NCBI RefSeq assembly: GCF_001625215.2
Contig: NC_030386.2
Location: forward strand, 540,680 to 604,679
Direction of reading: 5' to 3'
DNA length: 64,000 nt
Source: Daucus carota subsp. sativus
Taxonomy: Eukaryota > Streptophyta > Magnoliopsida > Apiales > Apiaceae
In this document: positions 11,838 to 25,033 of the stretch, piece by piece
Numbering within the stretch: position 1 is the first letter of the stretch
Layout of the letters: each line of letters starts with the position of its first letter
Notes under the pieces: generated by a model
What the model saw: only the letters and a program-made list of their open reading frames with translations
Told to the model about the DNA's origin: nothing
Databases searched by the model: none
Translations under genes and position numbers: made by a program

Positions 11838-14800
11838 ATGGTGAGAAAGAGGAGAACTGAACTTCCAGGTGGAGGCGAGAGCTCGGGGCCCCAGGATTCT
11901 AGTGCAGGACATGGTGCACCCCAACGCCCTCCACAGCAGCAGCCACAACAGCAAGGACAGGTTTCACCTCAACGCCCTTCTCAGCAGCAGCAGCAGCCCC
12001 AACAGCAGCAAGGAAGAGGGGCACCTCAACGCCCTCCACAGCAGCTGCAGCAGCAGGGAGGAGTTAGAGGTTCGGCCCCACAGCAACCGGGAGGTGCATA
12101 CCAAGGGCGTGGTGGATATGATGGTGGGCGTGGTGGCCCGCGGGGTGGAATGGCTCCTCAGCAGTATACTGGGGGACCTCAAGAGTTTTTTCAGCAACCT
12201 CGTGGACCCGTGCCCCAGAGCCGTGGTGGTGTGGCAAGTGGTGCCCGTGGAGGATTTGTATCATCTGCTGGTGGACCTTCTAGGCCATCAGTTCCCGAGT
12301 TGCACCAAGCTACCCAGGCTCCCCAGCAAGCAGGGGTAATGACTCAGCCCATGCCTCATGTATTACCAGCAGAAGACACTCAATCTGTAGCCAGTCCTGT
12401 AGTCAGAGCAGCTAATCCATCGTCCTTGCAGTTGACACAAAAGTTTCAGCAGATCTCTATGACGCCAGAGTCATCTTCGACCGAGGCTGTTCAGTCTATT
12501 CCCATGTCAACTAAATCTTTGAGATTTCCACCTCGTCCAGGAAGGGGAAGCACTGGTTCCCGAGTTATTGTTAAGGCGAACCATTTCTTTGCTGAACTGC
12601 CTGATAAGGATTTACATCAATATGATGTGAGTTCTATTGACCCTTTTAATGCAATCTTAAAGATTCGTTAATCAGATTATTAGCTGTTATAATCTATTAT
12701 ATAATATAACAGCTGATCCAGTTGGTAGCATGCTTGTTTTTAATGTTGAAGATTCTAAAATACAAGTTAAATCTGTTTATTAAAGTCGTATCTACAGAGT
12801 ATTTGCTTTCTGGGATCAAGTTATGTTATAGTGTGATCTTTTAAGTAAATAGGTTTCTTCATGTCGCCTAGGTTTCAATCTCTCCGGAGGTCAGTTCTCG
12901 TGGGGTGAATCGTGCTGTGATAAACCAGCTTGTGAAGTTGTATAAAGAAACTCATCTTGGGAAGCGCCTTCCTGCTTATGATGGCAGAAAGAGTTTATAT
13001 ACAGCTGGGCCTCTTCCTTTTATCTCCAAAGAGTTCAAAATTGTTCTCACTGATGAAGATGATGGATCGGGCACTGCAAGGTATATCTGGATGTAATTTA
13101 TATAATAACTTTTTTGAACGCGGAAGTAGGCTTTGTTGTCGCTATTTGATTCACCTGCCTTGAATGCAGGAGGGAACGGGAATTTAAAGTTGTTATCAAA
13201 TTAGCTTCACGAGCTGACTTGCACCACCTGGAGATGTTTCTAACTGGGAGGCAGGCTGATGCACCTCAAGAAGCTCTGCAGGTTTTAGACATTGTTCTAA
13301 GGGAACTGCCTACTGCTAGGTAAAGGTTACATGGACTTGAACATTGCTACTCATCTGTATTTATATATAACTAGACATGTTTAAGTAGATGGCCTGACAT
13401 GAGCAATTGAGTTTTATTTGGTGTGGCTGTTATGCGTTAGGTTTTCTCCTGTGGGACGGTCATTCTATTCTGCTGATCTTGGACGAAGGCAGCCGTTGGG
13501 TGAGGGTCTAGAAAGCTGGAGAGGTTTTTACCAGAGCATACGACCAACACAGATGGGATTATCACTGAACATTGGTTTGTGTTTGCGTTATAATAATGTT
13601 GTTAAATTATGACATTGATTACTGTAGCTGTATATAGTTTTAAGATTTTTTTTGCATAATGTCTATTTTGTGTTACTAACACAGCTATGTTCTGTACTAC
13701 AGATATGTCCTCCACTGCGTTTATTGAGCCTCTTCCTGTTATTGACTTCATCTCGCAACTGTTGAATAGGGATGTTTCATCGAGACCATTGTCGGATGCT
13801 GACCGTGTGAAGGTTCGAAAAAATTTTGAAATTTATTTTCTGCAGTCTTGGTAGATCATCAAGATACTGTCTAGATTCGCTTAAGTAATTTTAACTTTGT
13901 GTAATTCATTTATACTACACATTTCATGGAAAATGATTCTATGCATTACTCCCTCCGTCCCATAACAAACAAGCATGCTTAAGATGTTAAAGAAATCACA
14001 TCTAAACATAATTATTCTTTATAAAATATATATCAAATAAAAGTTTAGAATCTAAACTTTTATTTGATATAAGAATTGAATTATTTTATTGAGTGTAGAT
14101 ATTGTTTTTTGACACCTCAATATACATGTTAAAAACTAAAAAGTCAAACATCACTTAAAATGAGACAGAGGGAGTATTATTTTTATTCGTAATATATACC
14201 GAGATTCTGTATGAGTGTGCTTGTTAGAACCCTTGGGTTGTGTCTACGGGTTTGAATTTTCTATGCCACTTGTATGGACCTATCTGGTCTCTTCTGGTAG
14301 TCTCAGTTTAACATCTTGGACTATATATACATATATGTATATGTATAATGTAATTGATAATTGTAGATAACTGATGCTATATGTTTGTTTTTGTTCTTAC
14401 ATTTTTCCTTGATTGATATTATATTATATTCTCTTTAAGCATATCGTTTTATCAAGTCTATGTAGCTTGCTCTGTATGTTCCATTCTCTGCCTGTTTGTC
14501 ATTTATGTGTGCAATAGTATCAATCTTAGTCCATTCTTTACTTGAATGCCAGATCAAAAAGGCTTTGAGGGGTGTAAAAGTTGAGGTTTTACACCGTGGA
14601 AGTATGCGCAGAAAGTATCGCATTTGTGGGTTAACATCACAGGCGACAAGAGAGCTCACGTATGAATTAATGACAAAATGTTACTTTTAGTTTTTTTTTC
14701 AGGCTTTGTTCTTGTCTGACATGGTACACTTTGTATGTATGTTTATATACATAGTTTCCCAGTAGATGACGGAGGTACTATCAAATCTGTTGTGGAGTAT

Positions 14801-17422
14801 TTTCAAGAGACATACAAGTTCACGCTAAAACAGACTCAATGGCCTTGCTTACAAGTTGGCAATCTACAAAGACCAAATTATCTACCCATGGAGGTTTGTG
14901 CATTGCTCTTTTCTTTAGTGTTTCTAGGATGGCCGTGTATTAATTTAAAACCTCCATGAGATACTCGTTTCAGGTTTGCAAGATTGTAGAGGGACAGAGA
15001 TACTCGAAAAGGTTAAATGAGAGGCAGATTACAGCATTGCTAAAAGTTACTTGTCAACGCCCTAGCGATAGGGAGAAGGACATCCTCCAGGTTTTTTTTG
15101 TCTGCAACACTTCTCTTGTTTATTGTTTTCAATTTTATTTCCTTTTAAGGTACTGTCTTGTGTGCTTGCTGGTAGTATCATTTGATTTGTGGTGTTTTTA
15201 CATACTAGCAAATTATGCATTTGAATTAAAATAAATTTAAAGTTGGAATATTTTTGCGTCTCTGGATTTTAACCTGGTCTGCTGAATGTATGTGGTTGGG
15301 ATCTCTGATCTCTCACTACATGTTTCGTGAAATAAGATTAACACAATAATGTCCTCTTCTTCTGTTTTGTCCTTTAGACTGTTGAGCATAATGCATATGC
15401 TGACGATCCTTATGCAAAGGAGTTTGGAATCAAAATTAGTGACAAGCTAGCCTCAGTAGAAGCTAGAGTTCTCTCTCCACCATGGGTAATGCTAAATTGT
15501 AGTGGTCATACACGTATTCCCGCTGGTTACTTTGGTGATTGACTCCTTTCCTGTGCAGCTAAAATACCACGATACTGGACGGGAGAAGGAATGTTTGCCT
15601 CAAGTTGGCCAGTGGAATATGATGAATAAGGCAAGTTTTATATTCAACAAAATAAAGTGCTACAATCAAGCGTGTTGACTGGCCCACTTTTTTAAGATTC
15701 AGTGGTTAAATATGCTATCCTTCTTTTCTTCATATAAAAATATAATTTGTTCTCGACACTAACAAGCTGGCTGTTTGAGTTCTCGTTGCTATTTGCTTTG
15801 AATGGGTTTGTTTAAAGTTGGACGTTGCATCTGCATACATGTGTATTGAAACAGAACCAAAAACATACCCCTAGCCCATCTATCATATTGTTCTGATCAA
15901 TTTGATTTTTCTTTTTCAGAAAATGGTTAACGGGGGAATTGTCAATAATTGGATGTGCTTGAACTTTGCACGTAATGTTCAAGATAGTTTGGCCAGTGGT
16001 TTTTGTTCTGAACTTGCACAAATGTGTACAATTTCAGGAATGGTACATAATGCAAGTCTGCTTTTTTGCTTTAATGTTATCTATGACCTTGGCTTCGTGA
16101 ACTAAAAATAAACAATGTGTTCCATGTGTAGAGGTTCAATCCTGATCCCGTTCTCCCTCCAACCAGTGCACGTCCTGATCAGGTCGAGAGAGTATTAAAA
16201 ACAAGACATCAGGAGGTTATGAAACTCAAGAAGGAGCTTGACTTGTTGGTTGTGATTCTACCAGATAATAATGGCTCTCTTTATGGTATGCAATCTGTAG
16301 CTCTTAGATGATTATAATATTCACTTTTGGTGGATGACTTATTTATTTGATTTGTGTTTGCGCACTTTGTCTGATGATATTCGTTTCATTGAGATTTCGT
16401 TTTGATGATTCGAAGGTGACTTGAAAAGAATTTGTGAGACCGAACTCGGAATAGTGTCGCAGTGTTGCTTGACAAAACATGTCTTTAAGATGAGCAAGCA
16501 GTATCTGGCAAACGTGGCCCTGAAGATCAATGTCAAGGTTGGAGGAAGAAATACTGTTCTTCGTGAGGCAGTGTCTAGGCGGATTCCACTTGTGAGCGAC
16601 CGACCTACTATAATTTTTGGTGCTGATGTCACACATCCTCATCCTGGAGAAGATTCTAGTCCATCAATAGCAGCAGTATGATTCAAGTTTTCATTAAGTG
16701 TTTTTATATTCTTGATTTGTGTTATGATGTATTAATATATATACAGTTGCGGTGTTGCCTCTATTAGACCAGTATCCTTCATTATCTACCGCTGTTGCTT
16801 TCGTTGATTACAAGATATGTTGCTAAAATTTTAGGTGGTTGCATCTCAAGATTGGCCTGAGATCACCAAGTATGCTGGCTTGGTCTGTGCCCAAGCCCAT
16901 AGACAGGAGCTCATCCAGGATCTGTACAAGAGCTGGCAGGATCCGAACAGGGGGACTATAGTTCATGGTGGCATGATTAAGTAAGATCTTTTCCCCAATC
17001 TTTAAATGATTAACAAATAAACCAGACTGGTTCCGTTTATGTTTTGTGGTTTCTGATCAAGTTGTTGATTATGTTTCTGTGCTCTAGGGAGCTGCTGATT
17101 TCATTCCGCAGAGCAACTGGGAAAAAACCTGAGCGCATTATTTTCTACAGGTATTATAACGTCTATATTGGGACATATCGTGGGGCTCTTCTATCTAATT
17201 TACCCTTGTTCTAATTATGAACTCATCATGCAGGGATGGTGTTAGTGAGGGGCAATTCTATCAAGTTCTTCTCTATGAGCTTGATGCGATTCGCAAGGTG
17301 GTATTTTGGGATGTTTGCAGATTATATATATATATAAAAATCTATTTAAAATTTAGGGTTCCGCAGTAGAACCTTAGTGGTTCTATGACACTATTTTAAG
17401 GACTGGTTCTCCCTTAAGCGCG

Positions 17423-17472
<50 letters not shown>

Positions 17473-18524
17473 TTTTTAGCTTTGCTTGTGAAATATAAAT
17501 TTGAACCTAATGTACTTGTTCCTGCACCTTTCATGTCTATAACTCCAATAAAAGGCATGCGCTTCATTGGAGCCCAATTATCAGCCTCCCGTGACATTTG
17601 TTGTGGTTCAGAAACGCCATCACACAAGGTTGTTTGTCAACAACCATCGTGACCGTAATCAAGTTGATAGGAGTGGAAATATTTTGCCTGGTAGACCTTC
17701 GTTCCTTCCCTCTTGTGTTGTGATATCTGTTATACATTGCAGGGCTATTACCTTAAATTATTTTGTACTGTTCAAATTACAGGTACTGTGGTTGATTCTA
17801 AAATCTGTCACCCCACTGAATTCGACTTCTATCTGTGTAGCCATGCGGGCATTCAAGTAAATTAATTAACCAAGTGGTTCATGGTCAGGTTCATTTGTAG
17901 CAGTTTTAAGAAAATTCTGATTATTTTGGCTTCTGTGCAATAACAGGGAACCAGCCGGCCAGCACATTATCACGTTCTGTGGGATGAGAACAAGTTTTCT
18001 GCAGATGGATTGCAATCCCTTACCAACAATCTATGTTACACGTAAGTACATATTTGTTACTAGTTGGCAACTACATAGTTTTACCGTGGTGTTTTAAATT
18101 GCTTAAAATATTGGGCAAAGCTATTTATTGAATCTTGGTGGACCTAAATTTATGCCCCCTTTTCCTGTGCTTTTCAGATATGCCAGGTGTACACGATCAG
18201 TTTCAATTGGTAAGCTTCTCCCCTTAATTCTGTAGCTCTTTCAGACATTTTTAAATGTTTGATGTTAATTTCCAACTTTCTTGCCAGTGTCTGTATTTAA
18301 TTCCATTTTGTTTTGTAATGACAGTGCCACCAGCATATTATGCTCACTTGGCAGCCTTTCGAGCTCGCTTTTACATGGAACCTGAGACTTCTGATGGTGA
18401 GTCAATGGCGAGTGCCGCTGGTCGTGGAGTTGGAAGGAACACCAGGGCAGTAAATGCCAATGCAGCTGTTAGGCCCTTGCCTGCTCTGAAAGAGAACGTG
18501 AAAAGAGTGATGTTTTACTGCTAG
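11838..18524 (+). CDS. AGO1: ARGONAUTE 1, miRNA/siRNA slicer
   Basis: Twenty-one coding exons join in frame: 11838-12626, 12872-13080, 13170-13319, 13441-13574, 13703-13812, 14553-14659, 14755-14893, 14974-15090, 15378-15485, 15559-15630, 15920-16042, 16132-16285, 16416-16675, 16835-16980, 17088-17150, 17234-17297, 17555-17690, 17783-17856, 17947-18041, 18178-18209 and 18325-18524. The product is 1093 aa. The start [12 protein letters not shown] matches known plant AGO1. An upstream in-frame ATG (11814) is probably intronic. The N-terminus is Gln/Gly/Pro-rich with repeated APQRPPQQ units. N, PAZ, MID and PIWI regions follow. The slicer tetrad is visible as D808 (GADVTHPHP), E849 (HRQELIQ), D895 (RDGVSEGQF) and H1035 (YYAHLAAF). 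AGO1 loads miRNAs in RISC and cleaves or represses targets (family knowledge). It carries a miR168 site in exon 1, so feedback control is expected. Intron 10 uses a GC donor. Confidence 0.97.
12292..12312 (+). promoter_or_regulatory. miR168 target site in AGO1 exon 1
   Basis: The 21-nt stretch pairs with miR168 as known from other plants. The ends TTCCCGA and TGCACCAAGC are complementary, with mismatches in the middle (GT where CC would pair) and next to the 3' end. It encodes VPELHQA, the same place as the site in other AGO1 genes. This is the basis of the AGO1-miR168 feedback loop (established knowledge). Confidence 0.93.
13949..14174. mobile_element. Stowaway-like MITE in AGO1 intron 5
   Basis: The ends CTCCCTCCGTCCCAT and (inverted) CTCCCTCTGTCTCAT are flanked by TA on both sides (13947-13948, 14175-14176). 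The interior (226 bp) is a fold-back AT-rich sequence. It lies wholly within the intron between 13812 and 14553. Confidence 0.88.
17427..17469. repeat. (TA)n microsatellite in AGO1 intron 16
   Basis: About 21 uninterrupted TA units. It lies between the exons ending at 17297 and starting at 17555. Confidence 0.95.
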
Positions 18525-19515
18525 AAGAAATCTCAGGTGGTTGTGAATCTAATGGCTGCAGCTATTGCTTGGACTATGACATCTGCTTTCAGCTACTTGG
18601 TTTTTATTTCAGCTTTCAGTATTTTGACCATGTGAGCTTAATTTGTTCCAGATATGGATTTGATCAGTAGAATTGCTTAACCATCATTATATTGGTAAAC
18701 TGCATATGTTGCCCTTTTATTGTTAAGGTCATGTTATCTGTACTTTTGACTATCCATGCACAACAATAAAAATATGCAGTCAGCGGGAAAACGAAAATGT
18801 GAACACATTCTAATATTATCAGATATACAAAAAATACTGTAACAATATATTTCAAATATTACACTTTATGCCAGAAATGTTGTATATATACAAGTACAAA
18901 TTTGTGTATTTACAACTGAATATTTGTTGTATACAACCAATCCAAAGGTGGCCTTGTTATAAATGGTGCATTTGCATTTTTCCCTAAAGCCATCCTTTTA
19001 TCTGCGTCTTCATCAGGGCTTGAACCCTTGAAGATGCAGATAAAAGCCCTGAACCCCATCCGAGGGGCTCATATGTTTGTCATGGACTTGAACCCTTGAA
19101 CACCATTTACTGCAAAATAGAGGAACACGCCTGGTATTCGAGGTTAGTATGATGAAATATGTACCTTTCTAGTTGCATAGTACCGGAAACAAACACTTGT
19201 ATATAATTAACCAAGGAGCTATACGCCACAACCGATTTCAGGGGAGTTCTAGTTCCTCTGGTGACTGTAAAATTTGCGAAACGAGGCATTGCATGCAGGA
19301 CTCTAACTATCATCAAATCCCATAACCATTAGGCCTCTGGGACATCGGCAAATCTAAAATCCAAACAATGAAGACTGAAAATCTTGTACATTTTTTATCA
19401 GTTATAATTTCACCGTTCTCCGATCTTTAGCTTGCTTAAACATTTTCTAGTGCTACATGATCTGTAATTGACTGCAACACACGTCAACAGGAAGCTCAAA
19501 TGTTGCGAGGGGGTA
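18525..19515. other. Convergent 3' flanks of AGO1 and the MYB gene, with one hairpin
   Basis: No ORF of interest is seen. An inverted repeat forms an 18-bp stem with one mismatch (18995-19012 with 19029-19046) around a 16-nt loop. This is the only notable structure. Confidence 0.6.
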
Positions 19516-22250
19516 CTAAGAACAAGCACGAATCTTTTTCGTCTTGCTTTCTTCAGAAACATTTACTAGTGACAGTGTGTCAATTTCTTCGGCACATCTT
19601 TTGTACGGGACAAATCCCCTGCTGTTCATCCTTGGCTGAATGTTAGTTCGATATTGAGACCCATTAGTAGTACCAGGGTATGTTTGTATACCATATATTT
19701 CATTGTATGATCTGCTGGTTGAATATAAGGAGCTTAGATCTCCAGTCCCTTCATCTACTAATCTTAGTTCCAAGGACAGATTCACAGCAGCTCGAAAAGT
19801 TCTTGAAACTGCATCTGTGCGCCTCTTTTCTTTGTTTAAACTCCCTTTGGTTTCGTACAGGCTTTCACAGGTCCGCGTGCTACTGCAGAGCAACTCATAC
19901 GACACCTGACTTTCCATGTTATCTGTTGGGATTGCTTCAAGGAGCTTCTTGTTTTGTTCAACGAGTCTATCGTCATGGGCTCTTTTTGAGAAGAAATCAT
20001 TACACTCTTCTGTTAATGTAGATGGCCTTTTTGAATCTGCTATCAGAACCATTTTTCCGAATAGCTTGATGCTTGAAGATGGTGATAAATTCTCTGTCTT
20101 AGAGCTAGGAATCTCTTGGACCGACGGTGGTGATTCATTTTCTGTTGCAAATGAATGAGATGTCATGCCCTCGTGATCTTTTTCCATTGAAGACGTATTG
20201 CCAGAAGGAGGGTTGGAAGTGCATGATATTGGTGACAGGCAATGAGTATTCAGTTCTGAAACTGCTGGGCAAGTCGTGTCTGAACCAATCGTAGGCAGGA
20301 CTGAAGTTGAAGATAGGTTCTCCATGTCATTAAGAGAGGCATTGGTGGACAAAGATCTGTCTGGCTGATCTGAAACTACTGATCGTTTCATAAGCAGGTC
20401 AGCCACTTTACGGGGATATGGGTGGAGAGGCTTCTTTTTAGGTCTAGGGGGAGGAATTTCAACCAAAATTTGGGAGCTAGCACTCACAGAATTCAAATCT
20501 CGTGCAACCTGAAGAGTAAATACGTAACCAAGTTACATAAAAGCATTGTAAACAACCTAGTTTCATCCTAAATGATTTAGCAACCAATATATACATAAAA
20601 ACATTTAACTGAATCACACTAAGATCTACCTTAGAAAAAAACTTCTGAGCATGGCTTCGAATTTGAACTGCCGTCTTTGTGCCTATATGTTCTGTGTATG
20701 TAAATATGAAACGGGGGGTTCAAAGATTGAATTGAAACAATTATGGTACGAGAGTCTACAATACATTAACACAAACAATAATCAGATTAAGGAAACCGGT
20801 CAAGAGTATGATAATTTCAGTAAACGTTGTGAAAAGTTCACCTTCTATATGCCGCCAAGCACGGCCATACAGCTTTAAAGCTTCAAGAAATCTCTGATGC
20901 TCGTCCTCTGTCCATTTTTCTCTCTGCTTTGTTATTGTATAAGGCTTCCTGACCTGTTTAGAAGGAAAGGCAGACCATTCTTAATTTGAACTAAATTAAC
21001 ACCTTAAAATATAACTAGCACGCAGCAAGATAGAGATGAGACCTTTGGCATATATTCATTCTCAAAGGAACTGAGAGGTTTGGGGTCTAATGTCTCGGAC
21101 TGCAAGTTGCCACCAGTAGGAAACTCATGTCTGCACATATCAGAGATATTCTGGCCCGTGTTTTCAGTTTCACCCTGTAGATGAAACACAAAATATGTGT
21201 GGCCTTATTAGCGTCAAAAAAGGAAAGGACTCTGAAGTATTACTTCTCATCAGAGACTAAGCTATCTATGGTAGAGTCAAATAAAAGTATACGGGTTATA
21301 CTGCTGATGAATCATAAGCTCAGATCCAAAACAATTAATAACACCAGAATTGACACACCGACACCCACATACTGCAGTTCTCCTCATTATATGCAACCAT
21401 AAGTCTACGTATATATGAACAATTAGCCTACTTATTACACATGTATCATCTAACAAAATTTCCAACAATACTGATGTGTCTGGTTAATTTCTTATGTGAT
21501 TGAGCACAGCAAACTATGCCTAACAGAAGTTTCTCGAAATTTAGTACTCTAGAAATGCTAAGTTTATCTTTTTGAAATTATTTTTCATGCCAACAGAAAC
21601 TTGACGACATAATTGCCCTAAATGTGATCTGAGAACACTAGGACTTTGTGATGATCCATATGTTACAGTTTTGCTAAACTGGGATTTGAGTCTATATCAT
21701 CTACTTAATCTATTAACCCGCAAATCATCATAGCATATGTGATCGGTGATCAGCTATTTATAACATAGTAGAAAAGCAATTTCAACTCCATCATCAAACC
21801 AATGACTAACTTGAAAACCAATTAGGACATGTTCTGTCCATTCCATACCATAGCCGCAACTACCATAGTACCATTAGAATATATAGTGACAACACATTCT
21901 TGTCAAATTATCGGTTCTCCTAAAATCTTAACAAAGAAAAGGCCTTACTTCTAGCTAATGCACTAAGCACGACCTTCTCGGATACAAGTTCATAGTAAAA
22001 TTCACTAATTTTTCTCCAAACAATACCAATAGTTACCAAAAACCACAACTAGTCAACTACAATAACATAACAGCACATTATTATTCCATAAATATGCATT
22101 CAACCAATCCACACTACAAAAAATATACATGTAATCCTTACTAACATCATGATGACACATAAATTGAGAGTACGTACTTAAGAGCATCAACCCGACATGG
22201 AAATTGTCATAAAATAATCACAAACTTACCTTCATTTCTTGAACCATCAT
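19516..22250 (-). CDS. REVEILLE-type MYB-related transcription factor (RVE1/RVE7-like)
   Basis: Five coding exons on the minus strand: 22250-22230, 21174-21043, 20953-20842, 20691-20630 and 20508-19516. They give 439 aa in a continuous frame, starting MMVQEMK. The single SANT/MYB repeat spans about residues 52-108 ([20 protein letters not shown], then SHAQKFF), the plant SHAQKYF type. After it comes the RVE/LHY proline-rich motif [19 protein letters not shown]. Near the C-terminus is RGFVPYKRC, which is found in RVE1/RVE2/RVE7 proteins. The central part is Ser-rich and disordered. Such factors bind evening-element promoters in the nucleus and act as clock outputs (family knowledge). The first intron (21175-22229) is long. 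Placement in the RVE1/7 rather than the LHY/CCA1 branch is by motif, not by tree. Confidence 0.92.
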
Positions 22251-23371
22251 TGCCACTCCCCTATGCAAAGTCCTCGCAAATTTAAGACAATAGTACTAAG
22301 AAAGAAGGGAAAGAATCAAATATGGTCAATATATAGAAAATAAAAAATCTTGAAAAATTTAAAGAAGTGTATAGAAATTTCAAGAAGTGAAGTGGGGTAG
22401 GAAAGAGTTGGAGTACTTGTGGCTGAGAGAGAAGGGACAAGATTGTTTGGTACACATGGCCTCATGGGCCTCTCTCTAAATGTAAGTATGAGTTTAATAT
22501 CAAAGCTTGTGGCTGTGAGAGATGCTTGGGATGAAAACAAGTACTCTAAGTAGCAATAAGCTGAAAGCAGGGCCACCAAAAATATATCTTCATTATTACA
22601 TTTACATAGTATCTTGTGACAGATGGTCAGATTTTTGCACCACTAGTTCGCACCACTTGTTTGCACTTTGGATATAGCTGGATTAAGTATTTGCCTCAAA
22701 TTATTCAAATATTTGTTTTGCTGCATTTTCTCTGATTAAATCAATTAACAATTTAAAACCGGATTTAAATATGTCAAAATTTCAATGAGCTTAATTTGAA
22801 GTTCAAATTCACATTATTATCTTGAGTTCACATCCAGTTTCTTTGTTTTTTTTTTGAGAAGTACTCAAATTGTTTAGTCCAGAGTTTAAAATCGAGTATA
22901 CGGAGAGATGTAATGGCTATTTTCTTGATTGGCCATCCTTTCGACAACAAATATAAATATCAGGTGGCCCACTTTATTTAACTTATATGTTAAAGAATTG
23001 TCCAAATCATTGATAAATAATAGTATATCACAAAAAAGTCAAAATATCAAAAGAACAATTTATGTAGGGTTCTTAAAACTGTTAAGTTTAAAGCCTCCAG
23101 AACTTAAAATTTGAGTTACTTTAGAAGTTTACATTGAAAAACAAGAATAAAATTGCCAATGACTGATAGTAAAACTTCTGAGCTGAGTCATACTGAGTTC
23201 TTAATATAAATTGCTGGGCGGACAATAAACAAAGTACTTATCAGTAATCAGAAATGATGCACAAAGCATGCAGAATGCAATGTTGGTTGTTTGAGAATCC
23301 TCAAAAGATCACTCCTTTCTTGTTGATATGATCATTTCAAATTCTCAGTCCATAGTGCTCAAGAGTATACT
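22251..23371. other. 5' leader and promoter region of the MYB gene, then intergenic
   Basis: No gene is recognised. The first 350 bp upstream of the minus-strand ATG probably hold the leader and core promoter, but I could not place a convincing TATA box. Confidence 0.4.
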
Positions 23372-23380
23372 TAAAATCTT

Positions 23381-24119
23381 GGCTTAATGACCTTTTAGCC
23401 CTCGAAGTATGGGTGGAAGTTCCGATGCGGCCTCGAAGTTTAAAAACGTACCTTTCGACCCTCAAAGTATCTTTGTCGTACCTTTTAGCCCTTTTCAAAA
23501 ATACCGGTATAAATCGGGGGATAAACTTGACAATTCACATTCGGGGTAAAGTTTGGGCGTACCTTTTAACCCTTAAAGTATACATCTCGTTCCTTTTAAC
23601 CCCTAAAGAATACATTAAAATACATTAGATGTTCCTTTTAACCCTTAATGTTTAATGCCCCTTTTAACCCTCACGTGTGAAATGTCAACTTTGTCCACCC
23701 CATTATAAACCCGTATACGCCATAAGGGCTGAAAGGTACGAAAAAGATACTTTGAGGGTTGAAAGATACTCCCTCCGTCCCACCCAATTGTTTACATTGG
23801 GTTTGGGCACGGAGGTTAAGAAATATGTATAAAGTAGTGAAAAAGAGGAAGAAAAGTGGGTGAAGTGGTGGGACCCATCGATTTTTAATATATAAAAGAG
23901 AGATAGTGGAGTAAAAGTAGTGTGAAAAGGAAGGAAAAGTGATAAAGTGGTGGGACCCATTAACTATTTTGGGAAAGTTTTGTAATGTAAAGAAATGGAT
24001 GGGACGTCCAAAAGAGGTAACTGTAAAGAACCTGTTGGGACGGAGGGAGTACGTTTTTAAACTTCGAGGCCGCATCGGAACTTCCACCCAAACTTCAAGG
24101 GCTACAAGGTCATTAAGCC
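23381..24119. mobile_element. Mutator-type MITE with long TIRs and 9-bp target duplication
   Basis: TAAAATCTT flanks the element at 23372-23380 and 24120-24128. The termini GGCTTAATGACCTTTTAGCC and inverted GGCTTAATGACCTTGTAGCC continue as an inverted repeat for more than 100 bp, including GGAAGTTCCGATGCGGCCTC on both sides. The centre has repeated CCTTTTAACCC motifs. The right arm is interrupted by a Stowaway element (23769-24049). Confidence 0.92.
23769..24049. mobile_element. Stowaway-like MITE nested in the Mutator-type MITE
   Basis: The ends CTCCCTCCGTCCCACC and (inverted) CTCCCTCCGTCCCAAC are flanked by TA (23767-23768 and 24050-24051). It is 281 bp and non-coding. It splits the right inverted repeat of the host element, so it inserted later. 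Confidence 0.92.
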
Positions 24120-24128
24120 TAAAATCTT

Positions 24129-25033
24129 ATACATAAAAACTGTGCAGGCTATCGACGGAAATGTGTGCTGCATTATAAAGTTCCATATTGATCGTCTGTA
24201 GAGTGTTCTGCACCCAGAAATGTGGTTGATGTTAATAGGTCTTCGCATTGAAGATTGGTTGATGTTCATAGTTCTAGTAAAAATGATAACTAAGCAGAAT
24301 TAAAGATTTTAGTATCGTTCTCAGCATTTGTTTCCTCTTCTTTGTGTTAACTGTTATGTAGAAAACTTATTTTGAGATGCATGTGCATACTCTCTCCCTC
24401 ACTCCTTATGTGTTGATCTTGTAGGAAATGAACTAGAAAATTAGTATATGCTGAGAATATAGTTGATCATCCCAGAAAATGAACGGAACAATTAGTATAT
24501 GCTAATAATAGATGAAACTTTCACTCGCCTAGACAATTCTGCAGGTGAACTTGTGTTTATTGTTTCAGAACTGTTGATCTTTTACGCGCGTAAATTAGAA
24601 AGTTGTTTAAATGATGCTAGCTTAGTACCTCAGACCGAGAGAAATGGATAGAACTCTCAAAATCCAGATGTAATTTCCTTATTCTTAGTTGAGGAGTTGA
24701 ACTTAATTACCTAAGGCTGCACTTCTAAGTTCAAAAACTGAATAGCTTATGATGAATGTTTTTACTTTGCTCTGATTTTCTATATTTACCAGTAATCAAT
24801 TACATCTTAACATTTTACACGGATTGCAGATTGCGTCTAGTTTGTTGCTGTAACATTAATCTCCCATAGACTTACTTTGGTTTATTTCCTGATTAACAAA
24901 AATATATCATTATTTTAAACACTGTAACAGCTTATTCAGCAGTTAGCAGTTCGACAAAATCCCAAGTTCAGAAGATGAACATGTTCTGAAAAGACTAGGG
25001 GCAATATCTAAACAGAACTTGTGTCCAAAAATC
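24129..25033. other. Intergenic, nothing recognised
   Basis: AT-rich sequence without recognisable ORFs or repeats. Confidence 0.5.

Noticed and set aside
11869-12339. Alternative-frame ORFs in AGO1 exon 1
   Set aside because: They arise from the CAG/GGT-rich codons of the Gln/Gly-rich N-terminus; the true frame is confirmed by the [12 protein letters not shown] start.
16339-16642. Minus-strand open frames across an AGO1 exon
   Set aside because: They are antisense shadows of the exon at 16416-16675 and have no motif of their own.
23671-24087. Minus-strand ORF of 138 codons
   Set aside because: It runs through the nested MITEs; the start of its translation repeats that of the left terminal repeat, so it is transposon end sequence and not a gene.
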